64,000 nucleotides of DNA from contig OY759269.1 of the NCBI GenBank assembly GCA_963662155.1, positions 8,221,355 through 8,285,354 of the forward strand, read 5' to 3'. How positions within the stretch are numbered: position 1 is the stretch's first letter; every line of letters starts with the position of its first letter. Shown piece by piece: positions 10,601 through 21,333 of this stretch. The DNA comes from Lamellibrachia columna. Its lineage: Eukaryota > Annelida > Polychaeta > Sabellida > Siboglinidae. Below the pieces are notes generated by a model. That model ran no database searches. It was not told the origin of the DNA and saw nothing but the letters and a program-made list of their open reading frames with translations. The position numbers and the translations under genes were made by a program.

Positions 10601-12972
10601 TTGCCGCAGTATGAAACACTTTTAAAAACACATCTTATTAGAGTAGCTTTTCTCTGATATGCTGATGCGAACATTTTTATATGCATTTATTAGTATTTTG
10701 TTATTACAAATATACATTTCATTTTTTTATATAAATTTATGGTAGGACAACTTAGACTATATTTTTATTTATTATAAATTATTATTAATATAATTAATAT
10801 AAATTTATATATATATATATTATAATTAATATATTTCTTTTTAATATTATTAATAATAATTAATCTGATTAATAATAATTAATACTTTAATAAGTTATGA
10901 TTGTATGTATGTAAAGCACCTAAGAGCAATCTTGATTAATCAGGCGCTATATACCTACTTTTATTATTAATGTACAATTATTCATTAACGTCAGCATGTT
11001 TAATTAAAACTCCCCAATTCTCTTAATTTTTCGATTTCAAAGTTCACGTAAACTAACAGTGTTATACTTCATGTTGTAATCGTTTTTGCTGTATTATAGT
11101 TACCATCAGAAATTGTATAAAATGGGTATTTGACATACATGCATACATTATATATTAGTTTCTGTTGCATTTTTATGTCACAATGAGTAATTTTAATAAA
11201 ACAACAAACACAAAAATGTCATTTTCTAAACAAAGCATGACCTCATTATTGTCACGTTGCTAGGTTCCCATTACTTATTCCATTCAATTACATGTGCGCT
11301 ACTAATATTTTGGCTTTAATTTGGTCAAATTTGCGACAAATGTAACTCTTAACCACTAAACATCTTAAACTTTGAATTATAGTTCTTTATTAAAGCATAG
11401 TGACAGCTTCAAAATAGTTTACGTTATTAATGGTTGTGAATTATTTTCCAGGAACTTAGGGGTTGGGATGTGTGCGTTCTGGGCAAGAGTGGGTGGCGTT
11501 GTCGCACCCCAAGTCCTTGTTCTGGTACGTCTTCAATCATCAGCTATTGTAACTGTTCTCCATCATGTAAATGCCATGTCATAGTACTGGTATGTGTGCG
11601 ACTGTGTGTGCATAGTTTTTTATACTTTCAAGCTTGTGTGCTGTTTTATGCAATATTGAATATTTGTGTGTCAGTGCTGTTACCTTTGTCTGAAATTATA
11701 TTTGCCTGCTCCTGGAAAGTTAGAACTTAACCATTTGAAGCAGTCAGCCTGATGAACATCTTGGAGAGAAACTTGGGTAATCTAACTATAATCGAGCTAG
11801 CGTATGTTTATATGTTAACATTTTCCTCCTAGACGCCTTGCACTTCGGGCGCCAAACTCTAAGGGATTAATCTACGACCCCACAAATGAAATGTAATGCC
11901 TTTATTTTTTCAAAATACCCCATATATCAAGGTTTCATAGTGGTTTTTATGGTAAATAAAATGTTCGCTACATAAAATGTTAACTTCCAACAATCGCAGA
12001 AACCACTCGCGTGCGGCGAATACTTCGGTACATGAACCCTTTGAGAGTATGTAGCGCCATCTGGGTGGTTTATATTAATTATATTTGAAAACATGCTGAG
12101 CAACTGTACATAACATCGACTAGGCTGCTTGATGTGTACATCCTGTCCTGGGATGGGCATTTTTGTTAGTTTACCTAATAGTAAAAAAACTTAATGATGT
12201 CACATTTAAGTGTGTGCTGTATATGTATTGTTTATCAAACACCAAAAATGCAGTTTGATAAGATATACAAATTTACAGTAACACCAAAAATGCAGTTTGA
12301 TAAGATATACAAATTTACAGTAACACCAAAAATGCAGTTTGATAAGATACAAATTTACAGTAACACCAAAAATGCAGTTTGTATATATTACTTGTCAAAC
12401 TGTGTTGTGAGCTTGACAAGTAATGACTTATTCTAATGACCCACCCTCCATTTATCTCTGTAGTGACATCACTTTGTATTTGGGTGAATAAATTATTAGT
12501 ATTATTATTGTGTGCTTGATATTATAAGACCCACCTAGCACAGTGTGTGTGCCTGGCTCTGCCTGCATGCGTGTATGCACGTGCATGCATATATGTGCAC
12601 ATGTCTTTGGAATTGTGTATTTTGATTATTTCTGACTACAGGTGAATTTACAAGCCCAGGCTATTGTCCTACACCTCAGAAGTTAGTCACTGACCTGCAC
12701 TGAGATCTCTACATGACATTTCTCTATCACTGTCACTTGTGTGTTTGCAGGGGACAATCTGGTCCAAGTCTGTACCTCTTGTCATCTTTGGGATATTGTC
12801 CCTTCTTGGCAGTTTCATCAGCCTCTTGTTGCCTGAGACCCTGGGGAAGCCACTGCCTGACACCATAGACCAGGCGGAACAGATCGGGGATGACCCTCCC
12901 ACTGACCACCACCCTGAGAGTGGACAGCACCTTCTAGAGCCTCTCCAAGCTGTTCCAACGGATAGGGTGTAG
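1275..12972 (+). CDS. SLC22-family organic cation/zwitterion transporter, nine coding exons, 550 aa
   Basis: Exons 1275-1622, 2490-2720, 4897-5093, 6819-7076, 8029-8163, 9074-9150, 10324-10435, 11452-11524 and 12751-12972 join in phase (1653 nt, 550 residues plus TAG). All introns are GT-AG. The length and order of signatures match the SLC22 branch of the major facilitator superfamily: 12-helix plasma-membrane carriers of organic cations, carnitine or anions. TM1 (about 22-47) is followed by a large extracellular loop with N-glycosylation sequons at N62, N87 and N93 and cysteines 55, 82 and 98. The family motifs are GSLSDIYGRKP (146-156), IPESVRWL (261-268), WFGRKYP (390-396), ELYPTVIR (446-453) and LPETLGKPLPDTI (504-516). 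No exon is broken. Substrate cannot be read from sequence. The start is the only ATG giving a normal N-terminus. Intron 2 carries a striking acceptor-derived repeat. Confidence 0.93.
1623..2489 (+). other. SLC22-like intron 1
   Basis: No gene seen. AT-rich with a degenerate (CA)n stretch near 1860-1940. Confidence 0.6.
2490..2720 (+). CDS. SLC22-like exon 2 (residues 117-193)
   Basis: Acceptor TAATTTCAG|TTT, donor TTCAG|GTATCA, phase 0 at both ends. Starts FDLVCDRSYL and carries the MFS loop-2/3 motif GSLSDIYGRKP plus TM2-TM4. Confidence 0.93.
3120..3500. repeat. Minisatellite 1 of the exon-3 acceptor (about 28-bp unit)
   Basis: About a dozen imperfect units. Each holds a pyrimidine-rich tract, TTTCAG|GG and the start of exon 3 (CTACACACCTGCTGCT). 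Roughly 11 units keep a usable-looking CAG acceptor. The array is separated from its second half by a LINE insertion. Confidence 0.9.
3490..4510 (+). mobile_element. CR1-like LINE 3' fragment
   Basis: Reading across frames gives LHKKAIRIMTNSRYNMHTEP, then ELAQKSTRFRIAH and later SDKIQTHSFHGVS. This is the C-terminal tail of a CR1/jockey-type ORF2 and closely resembles the end of the intact element at 53.1 kb. It is 5'-truncated and frameshifted, with a 3'UTR and a (TA)n at about 4260-4283. It lies inside the acceptor-derived array. Confidence 0.75.
4519..4896. repeat. Minisatellite 2 of the exon-3 acceptor (about 28-30-bp units in pairs)
   Basis: About 13 units alternating a TTTCAGGG form and a TTCCAGGG or TTCCGGGG form. 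The array runs directly into the real exon-3 acceptor at 4894-4896. The exon-3 reading frame is open through the whole array. Confidence 0.9.
4897..5093 (+). CDS. SLC22-like exon 3 (residues 194-259)
   Basis: Acceptor TATATTTCAG|GGC, donor ATCTG|GTCAGT, phase 0 in and phase 2 out. The first eight codons (GLHTCCYV) belong to the repeat unit amplified upstream. It then runs LIMEQSLPEHRTYTG into TM5-TM6. The true acceptor is therefore the last of about 20 look-alikes. Confidence 0.85.
5094..6818 (+). other. SLC22-like intron 3
   Basis: AT-rich. No coding feature, RNA gene or clear repeat family recognised. Confidence 0.6.
6819..7076 (+). CDS. SLC22-like exon 4 (residues 259-345)
   Basis: Acceptor TTGTAG|G, donor ATCTG|GTAAGT. 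Contains the IPESVRWL signature and the long cytoplasmic loop (KMAKCNG to VVDMLRTPQLRKRSL). Confidence 0.93.
7200..7700. repeat. Dispersed repeat, copy 1
   Basis: Shares an extended similar stretch with 46575-46990, for example TCATGGGCGTGACTT, CATTGAAAGAAT and the TTTGCAAAATxxATTTGAAATGAGAC segment. Inside it, a 17-bp AATAGTGGGTATCCAAA element is repeated three times at about 7333-7385. Probably a non-autonomous transposon; termini not resolved. Confidence 0.6.
8029..8163 (+). CDS. SLC22-like exon 5 (residues 345-390)
   Basis: Acceptor GTTCTAG|G, donor AAATG|GTAAGT. Encodes TM7-TM8 (FAMAVCYYGLSL, ELPAYITAIFILKW). Confidence 0.93.
9074..9150 (+). CDS. SLC22-like exon 6 (residues 390-416)
   Basis: Acceptor GTTGTCAG|G, donor CCCAA|GTAAGG. 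Contains the second-half FGRKYPL motif and TM9. Confidence 0.88.
9240..9480. repeat. Short tandem duplications
   Basis: ATTATGTTGTACATGCT is duplicated near 9228-9267. A 28-bp GACATGTATGTAGTATTGTG-containing unit is duplicated near 9408-9470. Confidence 0.6.
9579..10120. repeat. 42-bp minisatellite, about 13 copies, SLC22-like intron 6
   Basis: Unit begins TGATCTAATGATCAAAGTCT and ends CATAAGTTACC, with few substitutions between units. It ends about 200 bp upstream of the exon-7 acceptor. Confidence 0.92.
10324..10435 (+). CDS. SLC22-like exon 7 (residues 416-453)
   Basis: Acceptor CTTCCACAG|GG, donor ATCAG|GTAATG. TM10 and the ELYPTVIR signature. Confidence 0.92.
10536..10600. repeat. 17-bp tandem repeat, 3 copies
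   Basis: GTGGCCACTACCAATCT repeated three times just inside intron 7. Confidence 0.85.
10700..10900. repeat. AT-rich low-complexity tract, intron 7
   Basis: TTATTAAT/TATATA low-complexity sequence. No gene content. Confidence 0.8.
11452..11524 (+). CDS. SLC22-like exon 8 (residues 453-477)
   Basis: Acceptor TTTTCCAG|G, donor TTCTG|GTACGT. Encodes NLGVGMCAFWARVGGVVAPQ, the TM11 start that always follows ELYPT in this family. Confidence 0.9.
12240..12380. repeat. 42-bp minisatellite, 4 copies, SLC22-like intron 8
   Basis: Unit starts ACACCAAAAATGCAGTTTGA and ends ATTTACAGTA. The third copy is 4 bp shorter. Confidence 0.9.
12751..12972 (+). CDS. SLC22-like exon 9 (residues 478-550 and stop)
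   Basis: Acceptor GTTTGCAG|GGG. TM12 followed by LPETLGKPLPDTID and an acidic cytoplasmic tail ending at TAG 12970-12972. A candidate polyadenylation signal AATAAA lies at 13684-13689, beyond a SINE. Confidence 0.93.
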   Translation, partial: GTIWSKSVPLVIFGILSLLGSFISLLLPETLGKPLPDTIDQAEQIGDDPPTDHHPESGQHLLEPLQAVPTDRV

Positions 12973-13199
12973 TGGGAAATGGCTGAAGTTGGGCTAGGGT
13001 CCAGTGGTAGACAAGAAAGTATCAGATAGGTGCGGAGTGGACGTATGCATAGGTGCCTACCCCAAGTCGTGTACACCTGTAAGACTGCTACAGAAATCAG
13101 TGAGACCCACACATGAACCAGTATGATTATGTACATGTACTGGCTTGTCGTGCTTGTTCAAAAGGAGCTTGCCATGCAAATTAGGATATACTAGGATAT

Positions 13200-13400
13200 A
13201 CTGGTCGTGGTGGTAGAGCATCGGGCTTTCGGTCAAAGAGACCGGGGTTCAAAACCATCTCCACCGTTTCAAAGCTTGGGCAACATCGTTTATCCCACTT
13301 TGCATGTGTTTTTCAGAAGAGACAGTAAAAACCATTGGTCCCTTCTATCTGGTGTCTATGCCAGGGAAAGTAAAAGCCCCACACAGGTAAATGGAAAAAT
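13200..13400 (+). mobile_element. tRNA-derived SINE
   Basis: Pol III-type promoter boxes: A-box-like GTGGTAGAGCATCGG and B-box GGTTCAAAACC about 35 bp later. The non-tRNA body that follows (AAGCTTGGGCAACATCGTTTA, then CATTGGTCCCTTCTATCTGG) is typical of invertebrate SINEs. The tRNA half has decayed, so it is not a functional tRNA. Confidence 0.65.
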
Positions 13401-13901
13401 TCAGACTCACGGAGCTCGTGATATCATTCTCTAAACTACCATTGTCGTAAATATCCTGACAAATGGATTCTGCCAGTTATATGAAAGAAAGAGACTTTGG
13501 CGCAGCTGACTGCGCACAAGTAAAATAGTTGCGAGTGTTGCTCTTCGTGTATGATGTAGTTTAAACTGATGCTCTGTTGGTCCCGTGCAGTTTGACAAGT
13601 CTTGTTCAAAATACATAAAACCATTAGGAATGTTCCCTTTGCACGTTAGATCATAACATTTACAGGAATCCTTAATAGTTACGAATAAACAATAAGAGGT
13701 GGCATATGTGGTATATATATGATTTGTGCTACAAAGATAACAGAAAGAAGAGATGCACATTAACTCGATAACCTGATCGATTACAATGGCATACTTGGTA
13801 TTACCATTTTATGTATTTGGGTTTTTTACAACTACCATGGTAGTGTATCCATAGCCATTCAACCTAGTCTACCTCTCTCTTTGGCTACAAAAAGGCAACT
13901 A

Positions 13902-14076
13902 CAGTCACGTCTATTTTAACTGCACACTTTGGTTCCCAAGCATTGTGGCTGGATTAATGAAGTGTGTATTATTGAAGTACAGAATAATGAAACAGAATTG
14001 AAATTATTCTCACACAAAAGTGTGCGTATTACCCAAAAAATGGATTATCGAGGAACGGATCAATGAAACTTGACTG
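13902..14076. mobile_element. pogo/Tigger-like MITE, 175 bp
   Basis: Begins CAGTCACGTCTATTTTAA and ends in AACTTGACTG. The terminal inverted repeats CAGTCA(C/A)GT match over about 9 bp and are flanked by TA on both sides (13900-13901 and 14077-14078). TA target duplication with CAGT-type ends is standard for Tc1/mariner-pogo elements. No transposase inside. Confidence 0.6.
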
Positions 14077-14598
14077 TACATAGAAAGTGGGGCCGAACTA
14101 TACTTCAGTCTATGGGGTGATGTGACTGTTGCTGCATTACTCACTTTGGATGTACAATTGTGATTTTTTTAAAGTGTGACTTGTGTTTTTCATTTGAATA
14201 ATTTTGCGTTGTGATTGCTACTACTCTGTAACTTGATGTTTATTAAGAACAAGATCATATTTGAATGTCTATCATATCATGGTTTGTTGTTACCATGATG
14301 GTTTCGCACAATTATGATTTCAGGGTTTGCAATATGTATAACTACAATTTTAATATTTATATTTGTTCTTTTATTTTGTTTCTGGTTTTGTTGTTACTAT
14401 TTTTTTTATGCTTCTAGATGCAGAGTTGTCTCTTGTATTGATGTGTGTTGTTAGTTGTCGGCATGTGTGTTGTTAGTTGTCGGCATACCATTCAGCTTAC
14501 TGAATGGTATGTGTACATCTTTTTTCCAAGAACAAACAAATGTATGGTGATTATTACAATGTGTAGCTTGCAAAAGTGTGACTAGCCTTGTGTTATGA

Positions 14599-14610
14599 TA
14601 TATATATATA

Positions 14611-14700
<90 letters not shown>
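14599..14700. repeat. (TA)n microsatellite
   Basis: About 100 bp of TA repeats with one TTTA interruption. Confidence 0.95.
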
Positions 14701-14703
<3 letters not shown>

Positions 14704-14890
14704 CAGACTAGCCAACATCTGGAAATCCACTACTCTCCACACCAAGACAACTAAAAATATACAGATCTGACGTCCGTTCAGTACTACTGTCTGCTTCAGA
14801 GACATAGATGACAAACAAGAAGATATAGAGAGCTGACTCTGGGGTTTTGAAGGAAGGTGCCTTAGAAGAATCGTGAGATTACGTTGGGAA
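14701..14890 (+). pseudogene. LINE reverse-transcriptase C-terminal remnant
   Basis: Conceptual translation contains RLANIWKSTTLHTKTTKNIQ, then VCFRDIDD and CLRRIVRLRWEQ. This is the conserved post-RT stretch of many non-LTR elements (NIWKS, then CLRRIL-RW). Stops and frameshifts are present. Confidence 0.6.
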
Positions 14891-15319
14891 CAGTGACAAA
14901 GAAAAATGTCGCAGAAGGCACGGACCACAGTCACTTTTCCCATTATAACGTTCTTATGCTCAATGGAAAATTTTTCCTACAATTTTGTTTTACAACAAAT
15001 GACAGACCCACTTAGACACCTGCTTTGTGAAATTCGTGAAAATTTAATACCTCTTTTTTTCCGACAAATTGCTTTAATGCCTGACCCCTCTGCATTTCTG
15101 TCATGAAAGTTCACTGTTTTCAAATTATGAGTGCGTCCTACCTAACGGACACTGTGTCCTTACGCAAGTGGTATACCAACTGACAAAGATGCTTCAGATG
15201 CTACTGTGCACAAAACCATCACTTCCACTCACTCATACACACAATTTCTATTCCCACAAATACACGCAAACTGCACAATTCGTTTATTCCTTGGGACTCT
15301 TTTATGTATGTAATGGCGG

Positions 15320-15624
15320 ATGGATTCTGACTGTGGTACGAGGCCAGAACGCGCCAACATCAACAACAACGTAGACGAGGTAAAGCAGAGAAGAAGGAGA
15401 AGGTTTGGTCATGTTCTCCGCATGGACAGGCATATCCTTCGTCACGCCGCTCTCAAATGGACACCACCTGGAAAAAGAAAGAGGCAGACCGCTGGGCACC
15501 TGGAGAAGGACTGTTGAAGAAGGGGTAAAGGTGGCTGGGAAGACCTGGATCGAATTTGGCTGACTTGCCCAAGACCGTGCAGACTGGAGATTTGTTGGTG
15601 CCTTATGCTCCAGTGAGAAAGAAG
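15320..15624 (+). pseudogene. LINE ORF2 3'-terminal remnant
   Basis: EVKQRRRRRFGHVLRMDRH and LKWTPPGKRKRQ are the terminal RRWRWLGHVLRM and WTPPGKRK motifs of a common invertebrate non-LTR element. A stop lies at 15515-15517; further tail residues (EDLDRIWL) appear in another frame. The (TGAG)n that follows is the 3' tail typical of these LINEs. Confidence 0.65.
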
Positions 15625-15722
15625 TGTGAGTGAGTGAGTGAGTGAGTGAGTGACTGAGAGAGTGAGTGAGTGAGTGAGTGAGTGAGTGAGTGAGTGAGTG
15701 AGTGAGTGAGTGAGTGAGTGAG
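15625..15722. repeat. (TGAG)n, LINE 3' tail
   Basis: Tandem TGAG units, directly after the LINE remnant. Confidence 0.9.
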
Positions 15723-15833
15723 GTCAAACATAATTTAACAGCTTGTCTGATGATTTTACCAAAACCATATTTGCCCAAATGAGCTATAGTATGTCATAAT
15801 GGATACTATGTCTGATTTTTTTGCAACAGCCTT

Positions 15834-16350
15834 CAACATGCTAATCCGGCAAAAACTCGAGTACTCATCACCCATATGGAATCTCCACACTATCTTACAA
15901 ATTAAAAGCCTTGAAAGAGAACAACATTGTGCTGCAAGATTTGATAAAAAATGACTATGGACGGAACGCGTATCCAACAGATCTAATGGCTGCCCTTGGA
16001 TGGCCAACCCTTGAGCGACGACGTATTATTAAACAAGCCACGACCTTCTACAACATTCTAAATAACATTGAGATCACCCGCTCCCCCAGGACTACTAACT
16101 CGCTCTCGAACCGGTGGACAATACGTAGCCCTCAGGTGTCGTATAAATGCAATGGTCTTTTAATTGTTTCTCCAATCAATTCGCATATGGAATATGAACC
16201 CAGCAAAATTACATAAAAAAATCCAGAACGTTTCAAGAAGCTATCACGAAACTCCCTTTCACCACACCTCATCTAAACTGCCTATAAAACACACACAGCA
16301 ACGCAAACTTATTATGTTGTGTGTGGAAACTGTCTATGAAGTGTGAAGCG
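15834..16350 (+). pseudogene. LINE RT remnant, same family as the element at 21.5-23.7 kb
   Basis: Frames piece together LIRQKLEYSSPIWN, then DLMAALGWPTLERRRIIKQA and SPRTTNSLSNRWTIRSPQVS. These closely match the C-terminal third of the - strand ORF at 21506-23587. The copy is 5'-truncated with frameshifts, opposite in orientation, and followed by its 3'UTR. Confidence 0.85.
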
Positions 16351-16555
16351 CGACAAGGACAGTTTCCACACGCCAAACACTTATTCAAAACTTTACCTAA
16401 CATTAAACTAAACTAGTGTGTGAGAACTGTCAGTGGAATGTGAGGCCAAGACAACGACACCAACTCATAAATAAATAAAAACACCTTTGACTAACATTAA
16501 AGTTACGAGCTTAGATGTTTAGTTGTTGCATAGACTACCCACAGCGCATGCGCAC

Positions 16556-16793
16556 TTTTTTTTTTCCTGGTCGAAAGAAGAGTAGTCGGCATTGTGGCTT
16601 CCTTTCGGCTTTGACCGCAACACTTCATGCGCCCTGGTAAACCAGGCCCTACCTCTTCCAGGACAGACGTCGTAGTTTTATTTGTTGTGAATGTTTCTGT
16701 AGCGTTGGGTTTCTTTACAGGGTGGGGGTGCTAGCCCCACGCCCAACCCTCCTCCTTTCTCAGCCGGGCTTGGGACCGTCCATGGCGGAGTTC
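16556..16793 (-). mobile_element. 238-bp retroposed fragment with 12-bp target-site duplication
   Basis: Flanked by identical GCGCATGCGCAC (16544-16555 and 16794-16805). On the - strand it ends in poly(A), seen as a T-run from 16556. Its body has the GGGGCTAGCACCCCCACCCTG stretch known from the 5' part of invertebrate LINEs. The related sequence at 21333-21410 lacks the insertion and carries a single GCGCATGCGCAC. Confidence 0.75.
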
Positions 16794-16883
16794 GCGCATG
16801 CGCACTGATCACCACAAACTCCTGCGTTAGTCCAAGATTGGGCTGTTTGGAGTAAAACTACGTGAGACTTGAGACTGCACTGT

Positions 16884-17160
16884 CTAAATGGCTGTGTTTA
16901 TATAATGTTCACTTAATCTGTTCCGCCTTCTTGACGAGTCGTCTCCATCCAAAGCGATTTTCTGCCATTCTCTCCCACTCTTAGCTGTTCGTTTCAGACC
17001 TTTCCTGATCCGTGTTAACATTGTCACGCCATCGTTATTTCGGTCGTCATCTTCTCCTTCTACCACCCTCTTCTGTTCTCCATGCTCTCTTTGTCCCATT
17101 TCCCACTGATTCTCTGTATATGTCCTGCCCATCGCAGTCTGCTCCCACAGACCCCATTAC
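16884..17160 (-). pseudogene. LINE 3'-end remnant
   Basis: The - strand reads GSRLRWAGHIQRISGKWDK, then frames containing RTAKSGREWQKIALD. This is the RLRWxGHIxRM motif and W-rich tail of ORF2 of RTE/other non-LTR elements. Decayed. Confidence 0.45.
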
Positions 17161-17910
17161 CTTTATGATTTGTTGTATTGTTCTCACTCACACGCACACG
17201 TGCACACACACAAGCACCACACACGCACAACTCACACGCAAGAGTAACACAATCACCCGCGTACGACCTTTTCAGTTGCGCATTATGCCAGTCGTATGTC
17301 ATAGTTAAGAGTTGCGGGTGTTAAAAAGGAGACAAGGTAGTTGTAGGGTGACGTAAGCATAGGTCAGGTTCAGCTTGCGCTCGACCATAAGTCTAAGTAT
17401 GATATTGCGCATGGAACAATGTAGCATTGTAAATAACTTTTAACAACGAGATATCTGGCATGTTGGAAAATGCAGTCACATATGTCGCTGACATATACTA
17501 TATACTCTCTTCTCCGAATGAGTGGAAACTGCGCTATGGCTTCAATACGTCAATTTGGACAAGTCCAGGATATTGTTTCCAGCGTATTTGTGTTCATTTT
17601 ACCAGTTCTGATGTTAGGATGCCTGTGAATGTGAAGAATAACACTGAAAATAGGTCGCCCTCTGCTTGTACAACATCTTACGTGGTTTCTCCACATGAAC
17701 AACGTGTTCAGCCCGACGTAGCTAATACATATATTATGTTCTCGATTCTTTTGATATACTGTTCCTCCATCATCGTAATTTCGATCTTCCTCTTCTACAA
17801 CGCCACTCAAGAATCTCGGTATTGCAGACTGTCCCGCCATTCGGTAATTTATATGCATCTTAAGTAGCGGATGTGAATGTTTTCGTTGGTATATTTAGCT
17901 GTATAGATAC
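17161..17910. other. No gene assigned
   Basis: Overlapping short reading frames exist on both strands (17460-17867 and 17550-17858), but neither shows a recognisable domain or splice context. (CA)-rich near 17185-17240. Confidence 0.4.
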
Positions 17911-19998
17911 CGTTGTTGTGTGGTCATCCTCCATGACCTCGTTGTTGTGTGGTCATCCTCCATGACCTCATTGTTGTGTGGTCACCCTCCATGACACCGT
18001 TGTTGTGTGGTCACCCTCCACGATACCGTTGTTGTGTGGTCACCCTCCATGACCCCGTTGTTGTGTGGTCACCCTCCATGACCCCGTTGTTGTGTAGTCA
18101 CCCTCCATGACCTCGTTGTTGTGTGGTCACCCTCCATGATACCGTTGTTGTGTGGTCACCCTCCATGACACCGTTGTTGTGTGGTCACCCTCCATGACCT
18201 CGTTGTTGTGTGGTCACCCTCCATGATACCGTTGTTGTGTGGTCACCCTCCATGACACCGTTGTTGTGTGGTCACCCTCCATGATACCGTTGTTGTGTGG
18301 TCACCCTCCATGACTTCTTTGTTGTGTGGTCAACCTCCATGACCTCGTTGTTGTGTGGTCACCCTCCATGACACCGTTGTTGTGTGGTCACCCTCCATGA
18401 TACCGTTGTTGTGTGGTCACCCTCCACGATACCGTTGTTGTGTGGTCACCCTCCATGACCCCGTTGTTGTGTGGTCACCCTCCATGACCCCGTTGTTGTG
18501 TAGTCACCCTCCATGACCCCGTTGTTGTGTGGTCACCCTCCATGACCTCGTTGTTGTGTGGTCACCCTCCATGATACCGTTGTTGTGTGGTCACCCTCCA
18601 TGATACCGTTGTTGTGTGGTCACCCTCCATGACTTCTTTGTTGTGTGGTAAACCTCCATGACCTCGTTGTTGTGTGGTCACCCTCCATGACACCGTTGTT
18701 GTGTGGTCACCCTCCATGATACCGTTGTTGTGTGGTCACCCTCCACGATACCGTTGTTGTGTGGTCACCCTCCATGACCCCGTTGTTGTGTGGTCACCCT
18801 CCATGACCCCGTTGTTGTGTAGTCACCCTCCATGACCCCGTTGTTGTGTGGTCACCCTCCATGACCTCGTTGTTGTGTGGTCACCCTCCATGATACCGTT
18901 GTTGTGTGGTCACCCTCCATGACACCGTTGTTGTGTGGTCACCCTCCATGACACCGTTGTTGTGTGGTCACCCTCCATGATACCGTTGTTGTGTGGTCAC
19001 CCTCCATGACTTCTTTGTTGTGTGGTCATCCTCCATGACCTCGTTGTTGTGTGGTCACCCTCCATGACACCGTTGTTGTGTGGTCACCCTCCATGATACC
19101 GTTGTTGTGTGGTCACCATCCACGATACCGTTGTTGTGCGGTCACCCTCCATGACCCGTTGTTGTGTAGTCACCCTCCATGACCCCGTTGTTGTGTGGTC
19201 ACCCTCCATGACCTCGTTGTTGTGTGGTCACCCTCCATGATACCGTTGTTGTGTGGTCACCCTCCATGACACCGTTGTTGTGTGGTCACCCTCCATGACC
19301 CCGTTGTTGTGTGGTCATCCTCCATGACCCCGTTGTTGTGTGGTCACCCTCCATGACCACGTTGTTGTGTGGTCACCCTCCATGACCCCGTTGTTGTGTG
19401 GTCACCCTCCATGACCCCGTTGTTGTGTGGTCACCCTCCATGACCCCGTTGTTGTGTGGTCACCCTCCATGACCACGTTCTTGTGTGGTCACCCTCCATG
19501 ACCACGTTCTTGTGTGGTCACCCTCCATGACCACGTTCTTGTGTGGTCACCCTCCATGACCCCTTTGTTGCGTGGTCATCCTCCATGACCCCGTTGTTGT
19601 GTGGTCACCCTCCATGACCACCTTCTTGTGTGGTCACCCTCCATGACCCCGTTGTTGTGTGGTCACCCTCCATGACCCCGTTGTTGTGTGGTCACCCTCC
19701 ATGACCACGTTCTTGTGTGGTCACCCTCCATGACCCCGTTGTTGTGTGGTCATCCTCCATGACCCCGTTGTTGTGTGGTCACCCTCCATGACCACGTTGT
19801 TGTGTGGTCACCCTCCATGACCCCGTTGTTGTGTGGTCACCCTCCATGACCCCGTTGTTGTGTGGTCACCCTCCATGACCACGTTCTTGTGTGGTCACCC
19901 TCCATGACCACGTTCTTGTGTGGTCACCCTCCATGACCACGTTCTTGTGTGGTCACCCTCCATGACCACGTTCTTGTGTGATCACCCTCCATGACCCC
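17911..19998. repeat. 29-bp minisatellite, about 72 copies
   Basis: Unit GTTGTTGTGTGGTCACCCTCC followed by ATGA and four variable bases (CCCC, TACC, CACC, CCTC, CCAC). Units with TTCTTG replace TTGTTG toward the 3' end, so the array has a polarity of variants. Each unit contains GGTCA and TGACC half-sites. Confidence 0.97.
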
Positions 19999-19999
19999 G

Positions 20000-20560
20000 T
20001 GGAAACTGGCTGATCTTAATTTTTTAAACGTCGCCCATTTCGTTCACTCCCTGTTGCCACAGTTCACTGTTCTGTGTCAACGAGAACCTGAGACATGGGA
20101 TGGAGAGATGTGAACCAACAGCTTCCGCGTAGTGATTGCAGCGTGGCAGATGTTGTTGGAAAACCCTGGTCTGCTAAGGGGTTAAGGGTGCAGCAGTTTG
20201 AGAGGCACTAACAGCCATATGCATTTTCGCTGTTCGATGTTTGTTATCGAAAAATCGGTGTATTAATTCACGTTTTGCTACTGTAGCAAAGAACCGTACT
20301 AAGTTAGCCCCTGGTGCAACTGAAATATCGAGTTCATCAACACAAGAACACTTTCACGAAAACATTATATAAACAGTTCAATTGAAGAGATTGTAAAAAT
20401 TGGAGGTGTTTCATTAACTTGTCATTGTCGTTGTCGTTAAGTCAACACAGAAAAATACGATTTTGTTTTAAAACATGGCATCAATTTGACTGAGTAATTA
20501 TTGAGGCGCAAATGCAGAAACGTGATTTATTTTAATGGATTTCATACCTAGGAGTAGCGT
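20000..20560. other. No gene assigned
   Basis: Contains a faint SINE-core-like stretch near 20035-20100 (CCTGTTGCCACAGTTCACTG). No coding sequence seen. Confidence 0.4.
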
Positions 20561-20705
20561 GTTGATCTGGTATATGCTGGTAATTAATGATGATTTGACA
20601 TTCCGTTGCTTGAAAGTTTCGCACTTCCCCACCTAACTGCGCAATAAGAAACCGATGTTTTATCACTAACAATTCATCACTGGCGACCAAGCTGGCAAAA
20701 ACTAC

Positions 20706-21333
<628 letters not shown>

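Noticed and set aside
13205..13270. Functional tRNA gene
   Set aside because: A- and B-boxes are present but the cloverleaf is decayed and a SINE body follows. Same for 43060-43117 on the - strand.
17460..17867. 135-residue ORF with hydrophobic segment near its end
   Set aside because: Overlaps an antisense ORF of similar length, has no recognisable motif or splice sites and is surrounded by repeats.
17911..19998. CRISPR-like array with 29-bp period
   Set aside because: Units are contiguous with no unique spacers, and the genome is eukaryotic; it is a minisatellite.
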